Shown: positions 48,161 to 58,029, counted from the stretch's first letter. The stretch is 64,000 nucleotides of DNA from Marinifilaceae bacterium (GCA_025210485.1 JAOARN010000124.1:1-64000), one strand, 5' to 3'. The notes: generated by a model not told the origin, from the letters alone. A program made the numbers and translations.

Positions 48161-48721
48161 ATGGTTATTCTTGAAGAACTAAAAAATCAACTTAATGATC
48201 CTGACCAATGTTTGAAAAGCTTAAAATTCGAAGTAGAACACGAATTAACTGATACCCTAAGACTGCTTATTATTCAGCATATAATAGAAAAAATAAAAAG
48301 AAATGAGATAATAGAACTATTAAAAGATAACCAAATACAGGACTTAACAATTGAAGAAAAAATAGGTGTAATCTCAGAGGCTAATTATTATTGCAATATA
48401 TCTGAAAAGGTAATTGAATTATTGAAAAAACTTGAGCTTTTAACAACAGACGAATATAAAGAAATCATCAATGAATTTGAACTAACAGCAGATTCCATCA
48501 GATATAATATAAATATAATCACCCAAAACCTAGAGTTAAAAGAAAATCCTTTAGACGTAAAAAAATTAAAGGTATGCCGTTTAATTGAAGAATTTCTAAG
48601 AGAAGAAATAGAAAAAGCAAACATATATCTTTCGGACGATACTAGTTCACCTATTCATTTGAAAGAAGACAAAAATGATAATTATGGATTTTCTGACCTT
48701 GTTAAACTAACCAAATCTTAA
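48161..48721 (+). CDS. hypothetical helical protein, 186 residues
   Basis: I start it at the ATG at 48161 (MVILEELKNQLND). An earlier in-frame ATG (48128) overlaps the end of the upstream gene. The product is almost wholly helical and rich in Glu, Ile, Leu and Lys, with coiled-coil-like heptads (about 85-165, EKVIELLKKLELL, RLIEEFLREEIEKA). No signal peptide and no known domain. Together with the gene before it, it may act in a complex, but nothing in the sequence says where. Confidence 0.6.
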   Translation: MVILEELKNQLNDPDQCLKSLKFEVEHELTDTLRLLIIQHIIEKIKRNEIIELLKDNQIQDLTIEEKIGVISEANYYCNISEKVIELLKKLELLTTDEYKEIINEFELTADSIRYNINIITQNLELKENPLDVKKLKVCRLIEEFLREEIEKANIYLSDDTSSPIHLKEDKNDNYGFSDLVKLTKS

Positions 48722-49088
48722 AAACTGTAAATTTAATAATGAAAGATTATTAGATATAAAACCAAGTCAAATAAAACATAATAATTATAATCATTATATA
48801 GCTAACACATACGCCCCTGTTTCTTTTACACAAAAGGTGAAATATTTTATTTGAGAACACTTAATCTATTTCAAAATAACAGATTCAAATCTCATAACAA
48901 AAAACCAATTTTTTAGAAATTTCGCACTACAACAGAATATACACCACAATCAATTTAATATTCCCTAAACAGTCAGAAATCATAAAATATGCTATCTCCG
49001 CTCGACATTATAGTCTAATTCATAAAAAACTGTATTAAAAACATACTAATTTATTTGGATTTTATTCACTAATACCCTCAAATTTATT
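48722..49088. other. gene-less stretch before nqrA
   Basis: About 370 bp of AT-rich DNA. I see no terminator for the preceding pair of genes and no RNA gene. Confidence 0.4.
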
Positions 49089-49096
49089 TACTTTTG
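49089..49096 (+). promoter_or_regulatory. -7 promoter element of the nqr operon
   Basis: TACTTTTG matches TAnnTTTG, 30 bp before the nqrA ATG. No TTTG lies at the right distance upstream, which may mean activation by a regulator. Confidence 0.5.
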
Positions 49097-49126
49097 TTCG
49101 ATATTTTTTAATCCAAATAGTTTAAC

Positions 49127-50482
49127 ATGTCTGAAGTTATAAAGGTCAAAAAAGGTCTGAATATAAAGCTTTTAGGGAAAGCCGAAAAATTCATTCGTCA
49201 AACCGAGACACCAGATACTTTTGCTGTTAAACCAACTGATTTTGTTGGCTTAACACCAAAATTAAAGGTTAAGGTAGACACTGAAGTTAAGGCAGGTACA
49301 GCTTTATTTTTTGATAAATATGCGCCAGAAATTAATTTCGTATCGCCAGTGAGCGGTAAGGTAATTGCTATAAATAGAGGAGAACGAAGAAAAGTTCTTG
49401 AAATTGTTGTCCAAAAAGACAATGAAATAAAGTATGAAGAATTCGATACAAGCAATTACGCCAAATTTAATCAGCAAGAAATTTGTGAAAAACTACAAGA
49501 AAGTGGTTTATGGACTTTTATAAAACAAAGACCATACGATATAATTGCTAGACCAAATCAAACTCCTAAATGTATAGTTGTTTCATCATTTGATACAAAT
49601 CCACTTGGAGCTGATGTAGATTATTTGTTGGAAAACGACAAAAATGATTTACAAATAGGTTTAGATATTTTATCAAAACTTACTGAAGGTAAAGTTCATT
49701 TTAATCTCCATAAAGATCTTAACAATAACAAAGATTTAGAGAGTCTAAAAAATGTACAGATAAACAAGTTTAGCGGCAAACATCCTGCTAGTAATGTAGG
49801 TGTTCAATTACATCATCTAGATCCTGTAAACAAAGGAGAAGTTGCTTGGGGACTAAGCGCACAGGATGTTGTTTTTATAGGTCGTTTTTTCAATACAGGA
49901 AAAGTTGATTTAAGACGCCGAGTTGCAATATGTGGTTCGGAGGTAAAAGAAACTTGCTATATTGAAACAATAGCTGGAGCAAATATCAAAAACCTTCTTA
50001 AAGCTAACCTTAAGGACAGTGAAAAAATCCGTATTATTTCAGGAAATGTATTAACAGGAACACATATTCAAGAAAACGGATATTTAGGATTTTACCATAG
50101 CCAAATCACTGTTATACCAGAAGGGGACAAACATCAATTTGTAGGATGGGCAATGCCTAATCTTAATAAATTCTCATTATCGAAAAGTTATTTCTCATGG
50201 TTGTCACCAAACAAGCAGTATAGATTAGATGCAAATCTTAACGGTGAGCATAGAGCCTATGTAATGTCAGGAGAATACGAGAAAGTGCTTCCAATGGATA
50301 TACTTCCTGTTTACCTTATAAAATCTATTTTGGTTGAAGATATCGATCAAATGGAACAATTAGGTATTTACGAAGTAGCACCAGAAGATTTTGCTTTGTG
50401 TGAATTTGTTTGTACTTCAAAAATTGAAGCTCAGTCAATTATTCGAAAAGGAATTGAGCTTATGATAAAAGAAATGAGCTAG
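49127..50482 (+). CDS. nqrA: Na+-translocating NADH:quinone reductase subunit A
   Basis: 451 residues, a cytoplasmic-side subunit without membrane helices. The start MSEVIKVKKGLNIKLLGKAE and SPVSGKVIAINRGERRKVLE are typical of NqrA. First gene of a complete nqrABCDEF operon. The complex oxidises NADH, reduces quinone and pumps Na+ out. Confidence 0.96.
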   Translation: MSEVIKVKKGLNIKLLGKAEKFIRQTETPDTFAVKPTDFVGLTPKLKVKVDTEVKAGTALFFDKYAPEINFVSPVSGKVIAINRGERRKVLEIVVQKDNEIKYEEFDTSNYAKFNQQEICEKLQESGLWTFIKQRPYDIIARPNQTPKCIVVSSFDTNPLGADVDYLLENDKNDLQIGLDILSKLTEGKVHFNLHKDLNNNKDLESLKNVQINKFSGKHPASNVGVQLHHLDPVNKGEVAWGLSAQDVVFIGRFFNTGKVDLRRRVAICGSEVKETCYIETIAGANIKNLLKANLKDSEKIRIISGNVLTGTHIQENGYLGFYHSQITVIPEGDKHQFVGWAMPNLNKFSLSKSYFSWLSPNKQYRLDANLNGEHRAYVMSGEYEKVLPMDILPVYLIKSILVEDIDQMEQLGIYEVAPEDFALCEFVCTSKIEAQSIIRKGIELMIKEMS

Positions 50483-50502
50483 AATCTGATAATAAAAGTA
50501 AA

Positions 50503-51687
50503 ATGAAAGCACTTAGAAAATTTCTAGATAAAAAGAAACCATTATTCGAAAAGGATGGTAAGTTTTCGAAGCTTCACTCAACATTTGAAGCATTTGAAAC
50601 ATTCCTATTCGTACCTAATGAAACTACAAAAAATGGTACCCATATCAAAGATGCTATTGATCTAAAAAGAACAATGTCGGTAGTAGTAGCTGCATTAATT
50701 CCAGCCCTACTATTTGGTATGTATAATGTAGGGTATCAACATTTCTTATCACAAGGAGAATTAGATGCAAAAACATTAATGGAATTATTTACCTATGGTT
50801 TTATCAAGGTATTTCCAATTATTGTAGTATCCTATGTGGTAGGTTTGGGAATTGAATTTGCCTTTGCACAAAGTAGAGGTCATGCCGTAAACGAAGGCTT
50901 CCTTGTTTCGGGTTTATTGATTCCTCTAATTATGCCAGTAGAAGCACCACTTTGGATGGTAGCAGTATCAACAGCATTTGCTGTAATTATTGGTAAAGAG
51001 GTATTTGGCGGAACAGGTATGAATATCTGGAACCCTGCATTAATAGCTCGTGCATTTTTCTTCTTTGCATATCCTAAGAAAATGTCTGGGGATATGGTAT
51101 GGATTTCGGAAAAAGCTGATTCGTTCTCAGGAGCAACTCCATTGGCAGACGCAGCACAGTTAGTAGAAGCAAACTCAGAACAAGCAAAATCAATCATGGA
51201 AGGAGCACTTTCTAATGCTTGGGATATGTTTGTTGGTTTAATACCAGGATCTATTGGCGAAACATCTGTTATAGCAATCCTTATAGGGGCTGCAATATTA
51301 TTAGCAACAGGAATAGCTAGCTGGAGAATCATGTTATCTGTATTCGTTGGTGGATATGTAATGGGATTATTATTTAACCTTTGGGGAGCAAATCATTATA
51401 TGAGTGACATCCCAGCATGGCAGCATCTAATAATGGGTGGTTTTGCATTCGGAGCTGTGTTTATGGCAACCGATCCAGTTACAGGAGCACAAACAAATAA
51501 AGGTAAAATCATATACGGATTCCTTATCGGATTCTTAGCAGTACTAATTAGAGTAATGAATGCAGGTTTCCCAGAAGCAATGATGTTAGCCATCCTGTTG
51601 ATGAATACATTTGCACCTCTAATTGACCATTATGTTGTACAAGGAAATATTAAGCGCCGTTTGAAAAGAGCGAAGCTTAACCACTAA
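50503..51687 (+). CDS. nqrB: Na+-translocating NADH:quinone reductase subunit B
   Basis: 394 residues with about ten membrane helices. Thr212 in the SGAT motif (209-212) is the site of covalent FMN, put on by ApbE. GFLVSGLLIPLIMP and FGGTGMNIWNPALIARAFF are typical. The subunit also binds riboflavin and forms part of the sodium path. It lies 20 bp after nqrA. Confidence 0.96.
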   Translation: MKALRKFLDKKKPLFEKDGKFSKLHSTFEAFETFLFVPNETTKNGTHIKDAIDLKRTMSVVVAALIPALLFGMYNVGYQHFLSQGELDAKTLMELFTYGFIKVFPIIVVSYVVGLGIEFAFAQSRGHAVNEGFLVSGLLIPLIMPVEAPLWMVAVSTAFAVIIGKEVFGGTGMNIWNPALIARAFFFFAYPKKMSGDMVWISEKADSFSGATPLADAAQLVEANSEQAKSIMEGALSNAWDMFVGLIPGSIGETSVIAILIGAAILLATGIASWRIMLSVFVGGYVMGLLFNLWGANHYMSDIPAWQHLIMGGFAFGAVFMATDPVTGAQTNKGKIIYGFLIGFLAVLIRVMNAGFPEAMMLAILLMNTFAPLIDHYVVQGNIKRRLKRAKLNH

Positions 51688-51701
51688 TAATATTACATGT
51701 T

Positions 51702-52403
51702 ATGAATACACAAAGTAATAAATATACATTCATGTATGCATCGGTAATGGTAATAGTTGTAGCTGCTGTATTAGCTTTTACTGCTCTAACACTTAAACCT
51801 TTGCAGAAGAAGAATCAAGAAATAGCTAAAAAGAAAGATATCTTGAAAGCTGTAAATATCGAATCTACTTCAGAAAATGCAGAAGAACTATTCGATAAAT
51901 ATATTGTTGAAGCTTTAGTTGTAAATACAAAAGGTGATCTTGTATCAAAAGATAAAAGCAAAGCCTTTAATGTAAACTTAAAAAAACAACTAAAGAAATC
52001 TTTAGACAAGCAAGACCTACCAGTATTTATTTTCGAAAATGAGAAGAAAGAAAGAAAAGTAATTCTTCCATTATTAGGAAAAGGAATGTGGGGTCCAATC
52101 TGGGGATATGTAGCACTTAAGAGTGATATGAACACTGTTTACGGTGTAACATTTGATCACAAAGGTGAAACTCCAGGTCTAGGAGCTGAGATATCAACTC
52201 CTAAGTTCCAGGAACAATTTGCAGGAAAAGAATTCTTTAAGCAAAATTCAGAATTCACTCCACTAAAATTAATCAAAGGAGGAGCAAAATCAACTCATGA
52301 GTTTGATGCAGTTTCTGGTGGAACAGTTACCTCAAAAGGATTAGAAGCAATGCTTTTAGATAATCTTTCGAAGTACAAAAATTATTTACAAAACAATAAA
52401 TAG
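51702..52403 (+). CDS. nqrC: Na+-translocating NADH:quinone reductase subunit C
   Basis: 233 residues. One N-terminal membrane helix (about 9-31) anchors a periplasmic domain. SGGTVT (205-210) is the covalent FMN motif, with Gly where many have Ala. GKGMWGPIWGYVAL and GETPGLGAEI are conserved. It starts 14 bp after nqrB. Confidence 0.95.
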   Translation: MNTQSNKYTFMYASVMVIVVAAVLAFTALTLKPLQKKNQEIAKKKDILKAVNIESTSENAEELFDKYIVEALVVNTKGDLVSKDKSKAFNVNLKKQLKKSLDKQDLPVFIFENEKKERKVILPLLGKGMWGPIWGYVALKSDMNTVYGVTFDHKGETPGLGAEISTPKFQEQFAGKEFFKQNSEFTPLKLIKGGAKSTHEFDAVSGGTVTSKGLEAMLLDNLSKYKNYLQNNK

Positions 52404-52410
52404 GCAAGAG

Positions 52411-53055
52411 ATGAGCGATAAACAACCTTTATTCTCGGCGAAAAATTTAAAACTTATAACTTCCCCTCTAGGAAGTGATAATCCGATTACAGTACAGGTA
52501 CTTGGTATTTGTTCGGCATTAGCTGTAACAGCAAAACTTGAGCCAGCTATTGTTCTGTCAATATCGGTAATGGCAGTATTAGCCTTCGCCAATGTAATTA
52601 TCTCATTAATCAGAAATACAATTCCATCGCGAATAAGAATCATTGTTCAGCTTGTGGTAGTTGCTGCATTAGTAATCTTGGTTGACCAAGTACTTAAGGC
52701 ATACTCTCCAGATGTAAGTAAACAATTATCAGTATTTGTAGGTTTGATAATTACCAACTGTATTATTATGGGACGACTTGAAGCATTTGCTTTAGGTAAC
52801 AAACCATGGCCAGCATTCCTTGACGGTATCGGTAATGCTGCTGGATATGGTCTTATCTTAGTTATTGTAGCATTTTTCCGTGAATTATTAGGTTCGGGTT
52901 CGGTATTCGGATTCAAAGTAATTCCTGAAGCTGTATACAAAATGGGATATTCAAATAATGGGTTAATGATTTTACCTCCAATGGCTCTTATTACTGTTGG
53001 TGTAATCATTTGGATTCAAAGATCAAGAGATAAATCATTAATCGAATCGAAGTAA
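52411..53055 (+). CDS. nqrD: Na+-translocating NADH:quinone reductase subunit D
   Basis: 214 residues with six membrane helices. NPITVQVLGICSALAVTAKL and ITNCIIMGRLEAFALGNKPW carry the conserved Cys that, with its counterpart in NqrE, binds an intramembrane iron-sulphur centre. Confidence 0.96.
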   Translation: MSDKQPLFSAKNLKLITSPLGSDNPITVQVLGICSALAVTAKLEPAIVLSISVMAVLAFANVIISLIRNTIPSRIRIIVQLVVVAALVILVDQVLKAYSPDVSKQLSVFVGLIITNCIIMGRLEAFALGNKPWPAFLDGIGNAAGYGLILVIVAFFRELLGSGSVFGFKVIPEAVYKMGYSNNGLMILPPMALITVGVIIWIQRSRDKSLIESK

Positions 53056-53068
53056 ATAAGACTGAGAT

Positions 53069-53686
53069 ATGGAAAATTTAATTAATATATTCATAAAGTC
53101 AATCTTTATTGACAATATGGTTTTTGCATTTTTCTTTGGAATGTGTTCATATTTGGCTGTTTCAAAAACTGTAAAAACTTCTATGGGACTTGGACTTGCA
53201 GTTGTATTCGTATTGGGTATCACTGTTCCAATCAACTACCTTCTAAATAAATTTGTATTAGCTGAAGGAGCTTTAACATGGCTTGACGAGTCGTATAAGA
53301 CTGTTGACCTTAGTTTCCTTAGTTTTATCATGTTTATTGCTGTTATCGCATCAATGGTACAGCTAGTTGAAATGATTGTAGAAAAGTTTGCTCCAGCACT
53401 ATACTCTTCTCTTGGTATATTCCTTCCACTTATTGCTGTAAACTGTGCAATTCTTGGTGGATCATTATTTATGCAAGAGCGTGATTATAATAGCTTGGCA
53501 GAAGCAACTAGTTTTGGACTTGGATCTGGTATTGGTTGGTTACTTGCTATTGTAGGTATTGCTGCTATTCGCGAAAAAATAAGATATTCAAATATACCAG
53601 CTCCATTACGTGGATTAGGAATTACATTTATTGTAACTGGTCTTATGGGTATAGCATTTATGAGTTTTATGGGTATAAAACTTTAA
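53069..53686 (+). CDS. nqrE: Na+-translocating NADH:quinone reductase subunit E
   Basis: 205 residues with six membrane helices, inverted relative to Nqr[21 protein letters not shown] and [18 protein letters not shown] hold the conserved cysteines of the shared iron centre. Confidence 0.96.
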   Translation: MENLINIFIKSIFIDNMVFAFFFGMCSYLAVSKTVKTSMGLGLAVVFVLGITVPINYLLNKFVLAEGALTWLDESYKTVDLSFLSFIMFIAVIASMVQLVEMIVEKFAPALYSSLGIFLPLIAVNCAILGGSLFMQERDYNSLAEATSFGLGSGIGWLLAIVGIAAIREKIRYSNIPAPLRGLGITFIVTGLMGIAFMSFMGIKL

Positions 53687-53711
53687 TAAACAATTTTATA
53701 AAAAATAAACA

Positions 53712-54968
53712 ATGATATTATTAGCTACAAATGCAACTGTAATAGGAATAAGCGTAGCAGTATTCCTATTAGTGATATTGCTTTTGGTTTCTATACTATT
53801 ATTCGCTAAAAAGAAATTAACTCCTTCGGGAGAAGTTTCTATTGATATTAATGGAGATCAGCAATTAACAGTGGATCCAGGAAACACTCTTCTTGGAACA
53901 TTAGGAGAACAAAAAATATTTCTTCCTTCAGCTTGTGGTGGAGGTGGTACATGTGCTATGTGTAAATGTCAAGTACACGAAGGTGCAGGTTCTATTCTTC
54001 CTACAGAGACAGGATACTTTACTCGTAAAGAGATTCAAAATAACTGGCGCCTAGCTTGTCAGGTTAAAGTAAAAGATAATTTAAAACTTGAAATTCCTCA
54101 AGAAGTTCTTGGTATCAAGAAATGGGAATGTGAAGTGATTTCGAACCGTAATGTTGCAACATTTATTAAAGAGTTTGTTGTAAAATTACCTGAGGGAGAA
54201 ACTCTTGACTTCAAATCAGGTGGTTATATTCAGATTGATGTACCTAAGGTTGACGTAGACTTTAAGGATATGGAAATCGAAGATGAATATCGTGAAGACT
54301 GGGATAATTTCAATATGTTTGACCTTAAGATGAAAAATCCTGAGCCAACATATCGTGCTTATTCTATGGCTAACCACCCTGCCGAAGGAAATATTGTAAT
54401 GTTAAATATCCGTATCGCTACCCCACCATGGGATAGAGTAAACAACGGATGGGAAAATGTTAATCCAGGTATTTGTTCTTCATATATCTTCTCAAGAAAA
54501 CCAGGTGACAAAGTAACTGTTTCGGGTCCTTATGGTGAATTCTTTATTAAGGAAACTGAAAACGAAATGATGTTTATTGGTGGTGGTGCTGGTATGGCTC
54601 CAATGCGTTCACATATCTTCCACTTATTCCAGACTGCGAAAACAGGTCGTAAAGCTACTTTCTGGTATGGTGCTCGTTCACTTAAAGAAGTTTTCTATGC
54701 TGAACAATTTGATGCTATCGCTAAAGAATTCCCTAACTTTTCATGGCATTTAGCTCTATCAGAACCTCTTCCTGAAGATAATTGGGAAGGACCTACAGGA
54801 TTTATTCACCAAGTAATCTATGACGAATATCTAAGCAAACACGATGAGCCAGAAGATATCGAATATTACTTATGTGGTCCTCCTATGATGAACTCTGCAG
54901 TTAACACAATGTTATATGAATTAGGTGTACCTGATGAAATGATAGCATTTGACGACTTTGGATCATAA
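53712..54968 (+). CDS. nqrF: Na+-translocating NADH:quinone reductase subunit F
   Basis: 418 residues. One N-terminal membrane helix (about 10-32) precedes a ferredoxin domain with [2Fe-2S] ligands Cys75, Cys81, Cys84 and Cys116. A ferredoxin-reductase-like module follows, with the FAD motif RAYSMAN and the NADH motifs GGGAGMAPMRS and YYLCGPPMM. It is the electron entry point of the complex. A strong terminator follows. Confidence 0.96.
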   Translation: MILLATNATVIGISVAVFLLVILLLVSILLFAKKKLTPSGEVSIDINGDQQLTVDPGNTLLGTLGEQKIFLPSACGGGGTCAMCKCQVHEGAGSILPTETGYFTRKEIQNNWRLACQVKVKDNLKLEIPQEVLGIKKWECEVISNRNVATFIKEFVVKLPEGETLDFKSGGYIQIDVPKVDVDFKDMEIEDEYREDWDNFNMFDLKMKNPEPTYRAYSMANHPAEGNIVMLNIRIATPPWDRVNNGWENVNPGICSSYIFSRKPGDKVTVSGPYGEFFIKETENEMMFIGGGAGMAPMRSHIFHLFQTAKTGRKATFWYGARSLKEVFYAEQFDAIAKEFPNFSWHLALSEPLPEDNWEGPTGFIHQVIYDEYLSKHDEPEDIEYYLCGPPMMNSAVNTMLYELGVPDEMIAFDDFGS

Positions 54969-54974
54969 AAAATA

Positions 54975-55013
54975 AAAAAATCTCAAAACTTAATTGTTTT
55001 GAGATTTTTTTTT
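54975..55013 (+). terminator. terminator of the nqr operon
   Basis: AAATCTCAAAAC (54978-54989) pairs with GTTTTGAGATTT (54995-55006) and is followed by a T-run. Confidence 0.85.
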
Positions 55014-55111
55014 CCTCTTAATACAAAGATTATTCGATTTTTGGGAAAAACGAGGATAAGTATAACTACGCAGTTGTTTAATTTAAAAAATTATTAATTA
55101 ATGCTTATTTC

Positions 55112-55190
55112 AGGCTTACAGCCTTTTTATTTATAAATCTTTTTAGCCCAATGCAAAGCATTGGGCTTCGTTATATATGCCTTTCAGGCA
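55112..55190. repeat. cluster of three REP-like short palindromes
   Basis: Three hairpins in 79 bp, each with a 3-nt loop: AGGCT-TAC-AGCCT (55112-55124), AGCCCAATGC-AAA-GCATTGGGCT (55145-55167) and TGCCT-TTC-AGGCA (55178-55190). The outer two share TTTCAGGC around them. GC content is well above the surroundings. They resemble dispersed REP-type elements. No transposase gene is in the window. Confidence 0.6.
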
Positions 55191-55428
55191 AAAAAAAACA
55201 ATTAAAAGTATTAAAAAGAAAAAAAGAAGCTTTGATAAATTCTATGAATCCTAATTGGAATTTATATAGACTTAATTATTTATAATGTATGATATCTTTC
55301 GCTAGTGCCTCGCTTCAAGATGACGGATAGTAGTACCGGAATCAGGAATAAGGAACGTCATACTATATGCATAATTTTATCTAGTCCACCTATTATATAA
55401 ACTGAACCATAAAAGACATTACTTCAAT
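55191..55428. other. gene-less stretch after the palindromes
   Basis: It contains a locally GC-richer segment (about 55300-55365) with ATGACG (55320-55325) and CGTCAT (55359-55364) as inverted ends. No reading frame or terminator is seen. Confidence 0.4.
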
Positions 55429-56148
55429 CTATCCTTTTATGTGTTCAAGTATAATATTAAGACCATCTAGTACTAGATTCGAATTGTAGATACAATCTTC
55501 TTCAATATTAGATTTTATAAAATCGGAATCACCTCCAGTTACAAACACCTGAGCTGAAGAATGTTTTATCCTAAAATCATGAATATATTTTTGGATTTCG
55601 AATATAAATCCATTTTGCACTCCTGCCCTAATACATTCTTCTGTTGTTCCTCCCAGCTTATTATATTCAAATTCAACCTTATACAAAGGCAATTTTCCTG
55701 TAAAATGATTTAATGCCTTATATCTCATTTCAAGTCCAGGCGAAATACTTCCTCCTAAATACTCATTATCTTCGTTCATGTAGTCAAAAGTAATAGCCGT
55801 ACCAGCATCTATAACCAATATATTTTCAAATCTGCGATAATGATTTGCTGCGACACAAGCGGCAATCCGATCTACTCCGAGACTTTCTTTTGTTTTGTAC
55901 CTATTCCCTATTGGCAAATCAGTTTCGTGATTTAAAACTGTATAATTAATATTCAGTCTCTCCATTGTTTCAAACAAAAGAGTATCTATAGACCTAACAG
56001 AGCTTATTATTGATTTTGTATACTTATTTTGCTTCATTAATTCTACACAATCATCAACCTCTGAGAATCTATATAATTTAATAAATTTTTTATTTTCAAA
56101 TTCGGCGAGCTTATAAAAACTATTACCTATATCAACAATTAAATTCAA
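55429..56148 (-). CDS. coaX: type III pantothenate kinase
   Basis: 239 residues of the ASKHA fold, catalysing the first step of coenzyme A synthesis. MNLIVDIGNSFYKLAEF (phosphate 1), the central RIAACVAANHY, VIDAGTAITFDYM with its catalytic Asp, and GGSISPGLEMRYKAL are the CoaX motifs. Type III enzymes need a monovalent cation and escape CoA feedback. It stands alone. A TAATTTAG element (about 56175-56182, minus) with TTG 18 nt upstream may be its promoter. Confidence 0.93.
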   Translation of the reverse strand: MNLIVDIGNSFYKLAEFENKKFIKLYRFSEVDDCVELMKQNKYTKSIISSVRSIDTLLFETMERLNINYTVLNHETDLPIGNRYKTKESLGVDRIAACVAANHYRRFENILVIDAGTAITFDYMNEDNEYLGGSISPGLEMRYKALNHFTGKLPLYKVEFEYNKLGGTTEECIRAGVQNGFIFEIQKYIHDFRIKHSSAQVFVTGGDSDFIKSNIEEDCIYNSNLVLDGLNIILEHIKG

Positions 56149-56282
56149 CTTTTTTCAATTTAAATTTCCAATTATGCTAAATTACAAAACTTTGATAAAT
56201 TACAATTAGGGAATAATTCATTTTTAGCAGTATATGATAACACAACTTGCACTTATAATCATAAAATAATTTTACTCTATCT

Positions 56283-56669
56283 ATGCGAAAGATACTACTT
56301 ATTGAAGATGAAGAAATAGTTTCTTCTATTTTAGAAATGTTTTTACAGAAACTTGGTTATAATTTAATAGGTGTAGCAAAAGATGACAGAGATGCAATAT
56401 CATTATGTAACAAGGAAATACCAGATGTAGTAGTAATTGATGCAAACATAAACGGAAGTATGAATGGAGTAGAACTTGCGAAAATAATAGAAACAAATTG
56501 GCAACTTCCTATCATTTTTCTTACGAATGATATAAAAGAACAGACAACACAAAGAGCAAAGCTAAGCAATTCGCACTTATATCTGACAAATCCAATTGAG
56601 AAAAAAGAGCTTGGATTTTCCATTGAATTAGCCTATTATAAAAATAAATCAAAACTTGGAATTAAATAA
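56283..56669 (+). CDS. stand-alone response-regulator receiver domain
   Basis: 128 residues, a single REC domain with no output domain. The acidic pair Glu8/Asp9, phosphoacceptor Asp53 (VVVIDANING) and switch Thr81 (IIFLT) are present. The conserved Lys of the KP motif is Asn103 (LTNPIEKKEL), which should weaken phosphorylation chemistry. No histidine kinase lies next to it. It could be a phosphorelay adaptor. Confidence 0.85.
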   Translation: MRKILLIEDEEIVSSILEMFLQKLGYNLIGVAKDDRDAISLCNKEIPDVVVIDANINGSMNGVELAKIIETNWQLPIIFLTNDIKEQTTQRAKLSNSHLYLTNPIEKKELGFSIELAYYKNKSKLGIK

Positions 56670-57015
56670 GTAGAAACTAAATACTGAAAAAACATATCAC
56701 AGATTCCGACAAAGCTATTATGTTTATTATCAAAATTGGAATCAACTAATATTCAAAAATCTGAACATTAAGGTAATATAAATTTATGTTATAATTAAAA
56801 ACACCAGAAATCTTAGATTTCAAAAAATACTCTAAATTAATAGATGTAAGGACTGATCAAGCAGCATCAAATTTAAATAAAACAAAGCGATATTTCATTG
56901 TTAAAAATATTTTTAGCATCATAAATCTTTTTGTAAATTTAAAATTCCGCCTACATATAATATTCAAAATTTTATTCAAACTAAGTATTTTTCAAATAAT
57001 TATAAATCAAACATT
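56670..57015. other. gene-less stretch
   Basis: About 345 bp of AT-rich DNA between two plus-strand genes. I see no clear terminator, RNA gene or consensus promoter. Confidence 0.4.
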
Positions 57016-58029
57016 ATGGTAAATTTACAAGTTGAATACATGGGTTTAAAATTAAAGAATCCATTGATTGTTGGTGCTTCTCCAATGAGTTCGGATATAA
57101 AAACAGCAAAACAGCTTGAGCAAGCTGGTGCTTCTGCTTTAGTATACAGATCATTATTTGAGGAACAAATTCAAATGGAAAGAGCTCAATTAGCTGACGA
57201 ACTAGATATTTATTCTGATAGAAATGCAGAAATGATAAGCCTCTTTCCAGCCCTTAAACATTCAGGACCTGAAAAACACCTCTTAAATATAAAGCAACTC
57301 AAAGAGAATCTAAATATACCTGTAATAGCAAGTCTGAACTGCATGTATGATGTTACTTGGTACGAATATGCTAAACTATTAGAAGAAACAGGTGTGGATG
57401 CCTTGGAACTAAATTTTTACTCTGTAATCGATGATATTGATAAGACACCAGAAAATATAGAAACTGAACGAATTCGAATTGTTGAAACATTAGCATCTCG
57501 TCTAAATATTCCTTTTAGCATTAAACTTAGCCCCTATTATACAAATATTTTAAATTTTGTAAGTCGCATGGATAAAGCAGGAGCTAAAGCTTTCGTACTA
57601 TTCAATCGGCTTTTTCAACCTGAAATAGATATTGAATCAGAAGCACATCTTACCAACTTTAATCTGAGCAAAAGAGGTAATTTCAGAGTGGCGATGAGAT
57701 ATATAGGTATTTTGAACAATAAAATTAATGCCGACCTATGTGCCAATAATGGAATTTATAATTCTGTAGATATTATACAAATGTTACTATCTGGGGCTAA
57801 TACTGTTCAGTTGGTAAGTACACTTTATAAGAATCAAGCCGACTATTTAAAGACTCTACTTAGAGATATTGAAATATGGATGAAAAGCAAAGGCTATAAA
57901 TCTATTGAAGATTTCAGAGGAAAACTTTCAGACTCCAAAATAAAAACTACTGAGACTTACTATCGTGCCCAATATTTGGATTATCTTCTTCGCCCTGAAG
58001 AGATAATAAATAAATATCCAATGAGGTAG
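57016..58029 (+). CDS. dihydroorotate dehydrogenase-like FMN protein
   Basis: 337 residues with a TIM-barrel flavoprotein fold like PyrD. Typical segments are YMGLKLKNPLIVGASPMSSD at the N terminus, IPVIASLNCM, DALELNFYS, SIKLSPYYTN and the phosphate-binding end SGANTVQLVSTLYKN. This family member is usually annotated 'dihydroorotate dehydrogenase-like'. The catalytic Ser/Cys loop differs from true PyrD, so the substrate is uncertain. It is a single gene, with a strong terminator after it. Confidence 0.85.
   Translation: MVNLQVEYMGLKLKNPLIVGASPMSSDIKTAKQLEQAGASALVYRSLFEEQIQMERAQLADELDIYSDRNAEMISLFPALKHSGPEKHLLNIKQLKENLNIPVIASLNCMYDVTWYEYAKLLEETGVDALELNFYSVIDDIDKTPENIETERIRIVETLASRLNIPFSIKLSPYYTNILNFVSRMDKAGAKAFVLFNRLFQPEIDIESEAHLTNFNLSKRGNFRVAMRYIGILNNKINADLCANNGIYNSVDIIQMLLSGANTVQLVSTLYKNQADYLKTLLRDIEIWMKSKGYKSIEDFRGKLSDSKIKTTETYYRAQYLDYLLRPEEIINKYPMR

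Noticed and set aside
55112-55190. CRISPR array
   Set aside because: Palindromes differ from each other, with no regular direct repeats, spacers or cas genes.
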